Assembly: GCA_934343805.1 (NCBI GenBank)
Contig: CAKRIN010000009.1
Coordinates: forward strand, 35,231 to 99,230
Source of the DNA: an uncultured Lachnospira sp.
GTDB lineage: Bacteria > Bacillota > Clostridia > Lachnospirales > Lachnospiraceae
DNA: 64,000 bases
Direction of reading: 5' to 3'
The stretch's first letter is position 1. Each line of letters starts with the position of its first letter. The position numbers and the translations under genes are program-made. The notes beneath the pieces are model-generated. The model ran no database searches. It was not told where the DNA came from and saw nothing but the letters and a program-made list of their open reading frames with translations. Positions 1-7,267 of the stretch are shown here, piece by piece.

Positions 1-1
1 C

Positions 2-1426
2 CTGTATGAAGTTGCCAAGCTGGCTTATGCAGGAAAGTTTGAAGAAGAAAAGGATGAACTTGCTTATAAAATGTTTCCTGGTCCAAAGGCCAGATTCCGT
101 TGCTGTGTATACAAAGAAAGAGAAATAGCAAGGCAAAGAATCCGTCTTGCTGAAGGCAAATGCCCAACAGAAAGTAATCGTTCAGGAGCTGATAATATTA
201 TTCAGGTAATTGAAGCAGCCTGTGCCGACTGTCCGCTTTCCCATTATATAGTAACCGATAACTGCAGAAAATGTATGATGAAAGCATGCCAGCAGGCATG
301 TAAGTTCGGAGCTGTCAGTATGACAAGAGACAGGGCTTACATAGACCCTGACAAGTGTAAAGAATGTGGAATGTGCGCTAAAGCCTGTCCATACAATGCC
401 ATTGCTGATCTTATAAGGCCTTGCAAGAAAATCTGTCCTGCCAATGCTATCACAATGGACGAGAATGGCATCTGTGAAATAGATGAAAGCAAATGCATCC
501 AGTGTGGCCAGTGCATACATGCCTGTCCATTTGGTGCAATCGGTTCAAAAACTGATATTGTTGATGTAATAAATGCAATTACAACAGGCAAAAAGGTTGT
601 TGCCATGGTAGCTCCTGCAGTAGAAGGACAATTTGGCGACACAATAACTATGAGCAGCATCCGTACAGCTTGCAAGAAATTAGGATTTACAGATATGTAC
701 GAAGTTGGACTTGGCGGAGACCTGACTGCACAGTCAGAAGCTGAAGAATGGCTTGAGGCATCTAATGAAGGCAAAAAGCTGACAACATCCTGCTGTCCTG
801 CATTTGTAAGTCTTATAAAGTCTCAATATCCTGAACTTGCAGACAACATATCAACAACGATTTCACCAATGTTTGCACTGTCAAGACTTCTTAAATCAGA
901 AGATCAGGATGTGATAACTGTATTTATCGGACCATGCATTGCCAAGAAGCATGAAAAGCAGGAATACAAGGGACAGGGCAATGCTGATTATGTACTTACA
1001 ATAGGTGAATTCAGAGCCATGATGAGAGCAAAAGAAGTCATTCTTGAACCTGAGGAAAGCAATGACCAGCAGGCAAGTATATATGGTAAGCGTTTTGGCA
1101 ATGGTGGAGGTGTTACTGCTGCTGTTGCAGAGTGTATGCGTGAAGCAGGTGTAGATCCTGACAAATTCAACGTCGAAAAGTGTTCAGGAGCCGTTGAATG
1201 CAAGAAAGCCCTTACACTCCTCAAAGCTGGTAAACTCCCTGCAGACTTCATTGAAGGCATGATATGTGAAGGAGGATGCGTAGGCGGACCTAGCCGTCAT
1301 ATGAATGGCAAGAACCCTGTTCTTGCTGCCAAAGATCGTGATAAATTGCTCGCCCAGGCAGACGACCGCAATGTATCCGATAACTTAAGCAAATATGATC
1401 TCACAGCATTTTCAATGCATCATTAA
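2..1426 (+). CDS. [FeFe] hydrogenase, 3' part (5' end outside window)
   Basis: The reading frame is open from base 2, so this gene begins upstream of the window; the ATG at 71 is internal. Two ferredoxin-type 4Fe-4S motifs are visible (CKECGMCAKACP and CIQCGQCIHACP), followed by the H-cluster domain with its three signatures: TSCCPAF (L1), GPCIAKKHE (L2) and EGMICEGGCVGG (L3). The family makes or oxidises H2 in the cytoplasm, coupled to ferredoxin. The L1 and L2 variants (TSCCPAF, IGPC) differ from the classical TSCCPGW and MPC motifs of group A and suggest a group B enzyme; that subgroup call is from memory and is an inference. A terminator follows directly. Family confidence is high, subgroup moderate. 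Confidence 0.93.
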   Translation: MYEVAKLAYAGKFEEEKDELAYKMFPGPKARFRCCVYKEREIARQRIRLAEGKCPTESNRSGADNIIQVIEAACADCPLSHYIVTDNCRKCMMKACQQACKFGAVSMTRDRAYIDPDKCKECGMCAKACPYNAIADLIRPCKKICPANAITMDENGICEIDESKCIQCGQCIHACPFGAIGSKTDIVDVINAITTGKKVVAMVAPAVEGQFGDTITMSSIRTACKKLGFTDMYEVGLGGDLTAQSEAEEWLEASNEGKKLTTSCCPAFVSLIKSQYPELADNISTTISPMFALSRLLKSEDQDVITVFIGPCIAKKHEKQEYKGQGNADYVLTIGEFRAMMRAKEVILEPEESNDQQASIYGKRFGNGGGVTAAVAECMREAGVDPDKFNVEKCSGAVECKKALTLLKAGKLPADFIEGMICEGGCVGGPSRHMNGKNPVLAAKDRDKLLAQADDRNVSDNLSKYDLTAFSMHH

Positions 1427-1428
1427 TA

Positions 1429-1495
1429 AAAAAGAACAGTCTGAATTGCAGCTTTGAAGAAATTCTCCAGCTAACGCTCTCAGACTGTTCTTTTT
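1429..1495. terminator. Bidirectional intrinsic terminator with long loop
   Basis: AAAAAGAACAGTCTGA (1429-1444) pairs with TCAGACTGTTCTTTTT (1480-1495), flanked by A and T runs on either side. It lies between the convergent hydrogenase and ABC-transporter genes and can serve both. The loop is about 35 nt, longer than usual. Confidence 0.85.
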
Positions 1496-1498
1496 ATA

Positions 1499-2074
1499 TT
1501 ATAATTCAATTATATTATCTGCAAAATAATCTCTTTCACTGGTATCATGAGTTGTAAGCACCATTGTTTTTCCATTAAGCACTTTTTTCAGATATTTCAT
1601 GACCATCTCTTTGCAATCCTTATCAAGCCCTGTAAATGGTTCATCCATAAGAAACATATCAGCATCAGACATAACAGCCCTTGCAATTGCCACTCTCCGT
1701 TTCATGCCTCCACTTAACTCACTCGCCCTCTTATATATTGCATTGTCTAGTCCAAGCTCTGTCAGACACTCTTCACATTTTCTTCTATCTGCCTTTTTGT
1801 TTGTGCCATGTCTTATCACCAGCATAACATTATCAATAGCAGTCAGATTATCACACAGCCTGTCTTCCTGAAACACATAAGAAACCTTCTGTGATTTTCT
1901 ATCCTCAAATGTACATTTATATTCTTCAAGTCCTGCCAGTATACGAAGCAGTGTTGTCTTTCCACAGCCTGATGCACCAGTAATCACAGTACACTTACCA
2001 TCTTGTATATCAAGATCGTAATTATCAAAAATAATATTATCGCCAAAAGATTTACATAATCCTTCTATTCTCAT
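1499..2074 (-). CDS. ABC transporter ATP-binding protein (SsuB/TauB/ThiZ type)
   Basis: This is the ATPase of an importer for a small organic solute. Walker A (GASGCGKTT), signature LSGGMKRR, Walker B (DMFLMDEPF) and the switch histidine (TTHD) are all present. At 191 aa it is shorter than the usual 240-260 aa and has little after the H-loop, as in compact ThiZ-like ATPases. The chosen start is the ATG at 2074, preceded by GGAGG with a 5-nt spacer; a GTG at 2086 is in frame but has no ribosome site of its own. It overlaps the permease gene by 23 bp, so the two are translationally coupled. The substrate cannot be told from sequence. Confidence 0.9.
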   Translation of the reverse strand: MRIEGLCKSFGDNIIFDNYDLDIQDGKCTVITGASGCGKTTLLRILAGLEEYKCTFEDRKSQKVSYVFQEDRLCDNLTAIDNVMLVIRHGTNKKADRRKCEECLTELGLDNAIYKRASELSGGMKRRVAIARAVMSDADMFLMDEPFTGLDKDCKEMVMKYLKKVLNGKTMVLTTHDTSERDYFADNIIEL

Positions 2075-2840
2075 TAGATCCTCCACCCGGAAGTCTTTTC
2101 AGCACCAATACAACGAGTTTTTCAAACACAATGCTCAAGACTACAATTATAACAGTCCATGCAAACAGATCATCTGTATCCAGATATATCTTAGACATAT
2201 ACAGCATCTGACCTATAGAAGCTGTCGGCAGGCCGATAATTTCTGCTGCAACTCCCGCTTTCCATGCCATTGCACATGACACCTTCCCAGCCGAAACAAT
2301 ATAAGGAGATACCTGTGGCAACACAATGAAGCGTATCCTTTTCCACCAGGAAACCCTGAATACATAAGCCATTTCCTGTAACTCCCTGTTAATTCCAGAT
2401 AGTCCCGTCAGAGTATTCTGATATATAACAGGAAGAACTATAAGAAACGAAATAAAAACAGAAAGATTCTTAGAAGTAAACCATATCAGGCATATAACCA
2501 CAAAGGAAGCCACAGGAACAGCCTTAATAGACATCATCCATGGCCACAACAGATACTCGACCAGTTTAAATCTGTATGCTGCAACAGCAAGAATTATCCC
2601 CGTTGCAAACCCCAACAGAAAGCCTGCAACAATATGATGCATTGTAAACCATATCGTTCCCATAAATCCTGGTTCTTTCCATATAGTAAACAATCTTCTG
2701 ACAACTTCCACAGGAGTAACAATAATAATCTTCTGGTCAATTCTTAAAGCAACCAGCTCCCACACAAGAAGTGCCAGCATCACTGCCAGCACTTTCCATA
2801 TAACATTTGTCACATTATTTTTTTTATTATTCATATTCAT
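2052..2840 (-). CDS. ABC transporter permease (SsuC/TauC/ThiX type)
   Basis: A membrane protein with about six hydrophobic segments and a central BPD_transp_1 region; the stretch AMAWKAGVAAEIIGLP corresponds to the EAA-type loop that docks the ATPase. The start is ATG 2840 or 2834, inside the end of the preceding binding-protein gene, which implies translational coupling. The family imports sulfonates, taurine, nitrate or thiamine precursors. Neighbours are the binding protein upstream and the ATPase downstream, giving a complete three-gene importer. Confidence 0.9.
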   Translation of the reverse strand: MNMNNKKNNVTNVIWKVLAVMLALLVWELVALRIDQKIIIVTPVEVVRRLFTIWKEPGFMGTIWFTMHHIVAGFLLGFATGIILAVAAYRFKLVEYLLWPWMMSIKAVPVASFVVICLIWFTSKNLSVFISFLIVLPVIYQNTLTGLSGINRELQEMAYVFRVSWWKRIRFIVLPQVSPYIVSAGKVSCAMAWKAGVAAEIIGLPTASIGQMLYMSKIYLDTDDLFAWTVIIVVLSIVFEKLVVLVLKRLPGGGSNENRRIM

Positions 2841-3840
2841 AATAGAAATCATCTTCTGGCATACTGCCACCTATAGACTTTGGATTCTGCTCATATAATA
2901 CTTTCAGGAATCCCTGTAACGCAGACTTCATATCATCCCCTGTAAGGCACACAACATGACAGTCAGGAAGTGCCTTTTTAGCAATAGCAGCTGAACCAAC
3001 AACTCCATAATCCGCAATAAGTTCTGATGCTCCGTCAATATCATCAGATATGTATCTGACACTTGCCTGATATTCTTCCATGAATTTCTTAAGCTGCTGT
3101 GGATATTTTTCAGCAAATTCTTTTCTGACTACTATAACACCGGTTACAATCTTTGAATCTGCCCCTGTATTTCCCCAGGCATCATTAAGATCCATAACAA
3201 CTCTTAAATCTTTAACCTGTGCAGACGCTGCTGTAACAAAAGGCTGTGGCAGAACAGCAATTGCTCCATCAGTAGATTTAAGTTTAGAAAGTGCCTCTGT
3301 TGTATCAGAGCACCATACGATAGAAACATCCTTATCAGGATCTATGTTATTCGCATTAAGAATATATCTTATTGTATATTCAGGTACTGCACCCATACCT
3401 GTTGCATATACAGTTTTGCCTTTAAGGTCTGCAATAGAATTAACAGAATTACCTCTTTCCACAAGATTAAGCACACCAAGGACATTAACAGCAAGAACAC
3501 TTACTTTTCCTTCTGTCTTATTGTATATATTAGCTGCAAGATTAGATGGAACAGCCGCAATATCAATATCACCTGTTGCAAGAGGGGTTACAAATGCTGA
3601 TGCATCTGATGCAAAATCCTGAAATTCATATTCATTATCTGTATTACCTGATTCAGCATCACTACGAAGCTTAACCATTCCCATTGCTGTAGGACCAGCC
3701 ATTGCTCCTATTCTTATAACAGTCTTTTCTTCCTGAACCGCATCATTAACAGTTTCTTTCTGTACAGCTGACATTCCACATCCAGATACTCCAAACATAA
3801 GAATAGCTGTAAGAATAATCGAAATTAATCTTTTAAACAT
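2827..3840 (-). CDS. ABC transporter substrate-binding lipoprotein (SsuA/THI5-like)
   Basis: 337 aa. The N-terminus has a lipoprotein signal with lipobox VSGC (Cys about residue 21), so the protein should be anchored on the outer face of the membrane. The body resembles NMT1/SsuA-type binding proteins (for example the region VPSNLAANIYNKTEG). It is the first gene of the importer operon; a TTGTCA-N18-TATAGT promoter sits about 40 bp upstream. I see no thiamine riboswitch in the short leader, so the substrate remains open (aromatic sulfonate, taurine or pyrimidine precursor are family options). Confidence 0.85.
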   Translation of the reverse strand: MFKRLISIILTAILMFGVSGCGMSAVQKETVNDAVQEEKTVIRIGAMAGPTAMGMVKLRSDAESGNTDNEYEFQDFASDASAFVTPLATGDIDIAAVPSNLAANIYNKTEGKVSVLAVNVLGVLNLVERGNSVNSIADLKGKTVYATGMGAVPEYTIRYILNANNIDPDKDVSIVWCSDTTEALSKLKSTDGAIAVLPQPFVTAASAQVKDLRVVMDLNDAWGNTGADSKIVTGVIVVRKEFAEKYPQQLKKFMEEYQASVRYISDDIDGASELIADYGVVGSAAIAKKALPDCHVVCLTGDDMKSALQGFLKVLYEQNPKSIGGSMPEDDFYYEYE

Positions 3841-3877
3841 ATTTTTCTCCTTTTAGTACATTTATTAAGCCTCGTTT

Positions 3878-3907
3878 ACTATACTACAACTATATTGCAA
3901 TTGACAA
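3878..3907 (-). promoter_or_regulatory. Promoter of the ABC importer operon
   Basis: On the minus strand TTGTCA (3902-3907) and TATAGT (3878-3883) are separated by 18 nt, about 35 nt upstream of the binding-protein start. Pattern match only. Confidence 0.5.
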
Positions 3908-3925
3908 CTTATTATCCAATAAAAA

Positions 3926-3993
3926 ACGGAGTCTGAACCGCACCAAAAGCCGGATCTGAAAATCCGACGTATATGGTTTAGTTCAAACTCCGT
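3926..3993 (-). terminator. Intrinsic terminator with branched loop
   Basis: Stem arms at 3926-3938 and 3981-3993 (ACGGAGTCTGAAC against GTTCAAACTCCGT), with a second hairpin CGGAT/ATCCG in the loop (3951-3966). Read leftward it ends in six T residues, so it terminates the HPr-like gene. Confidence 0.75.
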
Positions 3994-4006
3994 CTAATTA
4001 TGTCTG

Positions 4007-4243
4007 TTAATATTCCATAAACTCCTGAATATCTCTTAACACATCCTCTATCTCGCCTTCTCCATCGTTAATAGTAAGCTGTAAAGGCTTACTGATGTCA
4101 AGACTAAATAATCCAACAAGTGACTTTCCATCAACACAGCTGTATCCTGACTCCACATCAAACCCACATGAATACTTACTTATAGTACTCACAAACCTTT
4201 GAACTTTCTCCACAGAATCCAAAAGAATTGTTACTGTCAGCAT
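4007..4243 (-). CDS. HPr-like protein without the active-site histidine (Crh-like)
   Basis: 78 aa when started at ATG 4243, which has GGAGG with a 7-nt spacer; longer in-frame starts lack a site. The fold is recognisable from SKY near residue 21 and from KSLVGLFSL, which matches the KS(I/L)MGxxSL segment around regulatory Ser46 of HPr. The His15 region (HARP in HPr) is missing: the aligned stretch is DSVEKVQRF with a short deletion. A protein that keeps Ser46 but lacks His15 recalls Bacillus Crh, a CcpA co-effector rather than a phosphotransfer protein. That role is inferred. It sits downstream of a diguanylate cyclase whose promoter carries a cre-like palindrome. Confidence 0.7.
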   Translation of the reverse strand: MLTVTILLDSVEKVQRFVSTISKYSCGFDVESGYSCVDGKSLVGLFSLDISKPLQLTINDGEGEIEDVLRDIQEFMEY

Positions 4244-4341
4244 ATTACTTCCTCCGCTTCCTCTATTGTACTTTATTAATAACACGTTTTAATATACACC
4301 ATATGCGCATTAAAAACAACCTGATATACTTTTAAAACTAA

Positions 4342-5481
4342 TTATACAGGAGTCGCCTTAGTCACACCATTCTTTATCCTGCCATATACATTGCCCTTAT
4401 ATACAATGCAATTGCGTCCATTCTTCTTAGCCTGGTATAATGCTGCATCAGCTTCCTCATATAGCCTGTCAAAATCCTTATTATATCCAGGTACAAAGCT
4501 TGCAATTCCAATACTCACAGTCACATACTTTGATACTCCAAGATAAGCCTGTGGAATAGCCTGTTCTTCAAGATTCTTGCGTATCTTGGAAGCAAGTGCA
4601 ACAAGATTGTCATCATCAACATCCTGGACAAATATAATAAATTCTTCTCCCCCGGTTCTTGTAACAACATCCGTGCTTCTCTGTGCTGATGCTTTCAACA
4701 CCCTCGCAACCTGCCTTAAACATTCATCCCCTTTGGGATGTCCGAATTTATCATTATATTTCTTGAAATAATCAATATCAAGCGTCAACACTCCTACTGG
4801 AATTTTATTTCTCTCGCAAAATGCCCATATCGCATTTATACGCGATTCCAGCCCTCTTCTGTTATAAAGCCCCGTTAAGGCATCATGCTCTGAAGTATCC
4901 GTCTTCTTCTTAAGCTTCATTCCCATCTTTTGTCTCTTAACAGCTACATTATGCTGGTATCCAGATAACAGAATAGTCAGAAACTGTACAATGCATACAT
5001 CAATTATACCCCTCATATTAATTCTGAACCCTATCACAAGTGGAAGCATAATAATAGTCTGCCCTGCCACAAAAGCAATTCGTTCAGTTTCTGTAAACAC
5101 CGGAACAAATACAAGATACATGCATACCGAAAAATATAAAAGCTCACTGCCAAAGGCCTCCATATCACATCCCGCTCCAAACATAAGAAATGTGATTGTA
5201 ACAGCATAATACACCAGATATATCGTTCTGTATGTATCAAACTCATCCCTTGCACACTGAAATCTTATAACTGTCATAAAAATAAACTGGACAGCCTCCA
5301 GAATAGCCGTTCCAATCACAAATAAACTTCTAAGAGTATCATTATCCCACCTGCATACCATGGCAGTTGCAAACATAACCGGTAAAACTACTGCCAATAC
5401 AACAGTTGACGTAAATGCCCGCCTCATATTAAGTTCAAGTATATTTCTGTTAAATCTCTCTGTATCTTTCCTATTATTCAT
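4342..5481 (-). CDS. Membrane diguanylate cyclase (GGDEF)
   Basis: 379 aa. About six N-terminal transmembrane helices (residues about 20-185) form a sensor of no recognised type, followed by a GGDEF domain. The active site reads GGEEF and a product-inhibition I-site RSTD lies exactly five residues before it, so the enzyme should make cyclic di-GMP and be feedback-inhibited. The nucleotide-binding phrase DIDYFKKYNDKFGH is intact. ATG 5481 is preferred because GGGGGA lies just upstream; an in-frame TTG at 5493 is less likely. A TTGAAA-N17-TATATT promoter overlapped by GAAAACGTTTTC suggests carbon-catabolite or LacI-family control. Confidence 0.92.
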   Translation of the reverse strand: MNNRKDTERFNRNILELNMRRAFTSTVVLAVVLPVMFATAMVCRWDNDTLRSLFVIGTAILEAVQFIFMTVIRFQCARDEFDTYRTIYLVYYAVTITFLMFGAGCDMEAFGSELLYFSVCMYLVFVPVFTETERIAFVAGQTIIMLPLVIGFRINMRGIIDVCIVQFLTILLSGYQHNVAVKRQKMGMKLKKKTDTSEHDALTGLYNRRGLESRINAIWAFCERNKIPVGVLTLDIDYFKKYNDKFGHPKGDECLRQVARVLKASAQRSTDVVTRTGGEEFIIFVQDVDDDNLVALASKIRKNLEEQAIPQAYLGVSKYVTVSIGIASFVPGYNKDFDRLYEEADAALYQAKKNGRNCIVYKGNVYGRIKNGVTKATPV

Positions 5482-5516
5482 GAAATCCCCCAACTTTGAA
5501 TGAATAATCCCAATTA

Positions 5517-5545
5517 AATATATAATACTACGAAAACGTTTTCAA
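5517..5545 (-). promoter_or_regulatory. Diguanylate cyclase promoter with cre-like operator
   Basis: Minus strand TTGAAA (5540-5545) - 17 nt - TATATT (5517-5522). The 12-bp perfect palindrome GAAAACGTTTTC (5532-5543) overlaps the -35 box; the 14-mer TGAAAACGTTTTCG differs from a canonical cre-type TGAAAACGTTTTCA by one base. Binding at this position would be expected to repress. Confidence 0.6.
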
Positions 5546-5559
5546 AACAACTAAAAAGG

Positions 5560-5597
5560 ACCTGTGAAAAAGGAGTTATAATCCCCTTCTCACAGGT
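5560..5597 (-). terminator. Intrinsic terminator after gltBD
   Basis: ACCTGTGA (5560-5567) pairs with TCACAGGT (5590-5597), with further AAGG/CCTT pairing inside; leftward the stem is followed by CCTTTTT. Confidence 0.75.
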
Positions 5598-5621
5598 TCT
5601 CTTCTGATACTTATTCAACAA

Positions 5622-7106
5622 TTACAGATTAGTATATCCCATAAGGAAATAATCAACTGCTCTCGCACAATCTCTTCCCTGTCTTATAGCCTTGACAACC
5701 AGTGACTGTCCTGTATGCATATCTCCTGCTGTAAATACTCCCGGTACACTTGTTTCATATCCATCTGCTGCTGTCTTTACATTAGTTCTTTCTGTAAGTT
5801 CAACTCCAAATGCATCTGTGACATATTTCTGCGAACCTAAAAATCCTGCAGCAATCAATACAAGTTCACATGGAAGCTCTGCTTCTGTTCCCTCTACAGG
5901 AACCATCATTCTTCTTCCTGTCTTCTCATCAGTCTTGGATTCAAGCTTTACAGTAACAACACTTGTAAGATTACCCTTCTTATCCTTCTTGAATTCCTTA
6001 ACTGTAGTTGTATATATTCTTGGATCATGTCCGAATACTGCAATTGCCTCTTCCTGACCATAATCTGTCTTGCAGACTAAAGGCCACTGTGGCCAAGGAT
6101 TGCTCTCTGCACGCTCGTCTGGTGCTTTTGGCATCATTTCAAGCTGTGTTATAGATTTGCAGCCATGTCTTATACATGTTCCGACGCAGTCATTACCTGT
6201 ATCACCACCACCGATAACAATAACATTTTTATCCTTTGCAGAAATGTATTTGCCATCCTTAAGTCCTGAATCCAGAAGGCTCTTTGTAGTCGCTGTAAGG
6301 AAATCTACTGCAAAATATATTCCATTGGCATCTCTTCCAGGAGCATTGATATCTCTTGGGTTAGCAGCACCGCATGAAAGTACTACAGCATCATAATCTG
6401 CCATAAGCTTCTTAGCCTTAATGTTCTCACCAACATTTGCATTAGTTACGAACTCAATACCTTCTTCCTTCATAATATCAAGCTTTCTGTCAATAATATG
6501 CTTTTCAAGCTTCATATTAGGAATGCCATATCTTAAAAGTCCACCGATACGGTCAGCTCTTTCATATACAGTAACACTGTGTCCTCTCTGATTTAACTGG
6601 TCTGCTACAGCAAGTCCGGCAGGGCCTGAACCTACTACAGCAATTCTTTTCTTAGTTCTTACCTTAGGAGGATTTGCTTTCGCATAACCTTTGGCATACG
6701 CATGTTCAATGATTGCCATTTCATTTTCTTTAGTACATACTGCCTTGCCATTAAGTCCGCATGTACATGCCTTCTCACAGAGTGCAGGACACACACGGCT
6801 TGTAAATTCAGGGAAGTTACTTGTCTTATGTAACCTGTGATATGCCTGTTCCCAGTTTCCTGTGTAAAGAAGATCATTCCATTCCGGAATAAGATTGTTA
6901 AGAGGACATCCGCTAGTCATTCCCTTTATTGTCATACCAGACTGGCAGAATGGCACGCCACAGTCCATGCAGCGTGAACTCTGCTTCCTCTGCTCATCTT
7001 CTGACAGAGGTGTATGAAATTCATTAAAATTCTTTATTCTTTCCTTAGGTGAAACCGCTGTGGCTTCAACTCTTTCATAGTCTAAAAATCCTGTTGGCTT
7101 TCCCAT
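5622..7106 (-). CDS. gltD: Glutamate synthase (NADPH) small subunit
   Basis: 494 aa, the normal length. The N-terminal iron-sulfur region has the CMDCGVPFC cysteines and a second set around CPALCEKAC; an FAD-binding GSGPAG motif and an NADPH-binding GGGDTGND motif follow. It passes electrons from NADPH to the large subunit for reductive transfer of the glutamine amide to 2-oxoglutarate. The start has AAAGGAG with a 6-nt spacer. It lies downstream of gltB with a 161-bp gap that contains a repeat element, and a terminator follows. Confidence 0.97.
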   Translation of the reverse strand: MGKPTGFLDYERVEATAVSPKERIKNFNEFHTPLSEDEQRKQSSRCMDCGVPFCQSGMTIKGMTSGCPLNNLIPEWNDLLYTGNWEQAYHRLHKTSNFPEFTSRVCPALCEKACTCGLNGKAVCTKENEMAIIEHAYAKGYAKANPPKVRTKKRIAVVGSGPAGLAVADQLNQRGHSVTVYERADRIGGLLRYGIPNMKLEKHIIDRKLDIMKEEGIEFVTNANVGENIKAKKLMADYDAVVLSCGAANPRDINAPGRDANGIYFAVDFLTATTKSLLDSGLKDGKYISAKDKNVIVIGGGDTGNDCVGTCIRHGCKSITQLEMMPKAPDERAESNPWPQWPLVCKTDYGQEEAIAVFGHDPRIYTTTVKEFKKDKKGNLTSVVTVKLESKTDEKTGRRMMVPVEGTEAELPCELVLIAAGFLGSQKYVTDAFGVELTERTNVKTAADGYETSVPGVFTAGDMHTGQSLVVKAIRQGRDCARAVDYFLMGYTNL

Positions 7107-7130
7107 GGTTAGCTCCTTTCATGTATGTTA

Positions 7131-7246
7131 TAAACTTGCACTGTCCCTACGGGTGCACTTCCAAAAGCTTCGCTTTTGTCAGTCGCGACTGCGTCGCCTA
7201 TGCAAGATACAGAACAAGTACAGCTGCAGGTAAACCTGCACTGTCC
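7131..7246. repeat. Intergenic hairpin element between two 16-bp direct repeats
   Basis: TAAACTTGCACTGTCC (7131-7146) recurs as TAAACCTGCACTGTCC (7231-7246), 15 of 16 identical and exactly 100 bp apart. Between them are AAAAGCTTCGCTTTT (hairpin), the palindrome CAGTCGCGACTG and, across the right repeat, TGCAGGT/ACCTGCA. The hairpin part resembles 26875-26911 in the speA leader, so this looks like a small dispersed element that may have inserted between gltB and gltD with a target duplication. The mobile origin is inferred. Confidence 0.55.
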
Positions 7247-7267
7247 TTTTTCTACATCTTGCGCACC

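Noticed and set aside
3841-3925. Thiamine (TPP) riboswitch upstream of the ABC importer
   Set aside because: The leader is only about 35 nt after the predicted promoter and lacks the conserved TPP motifs.
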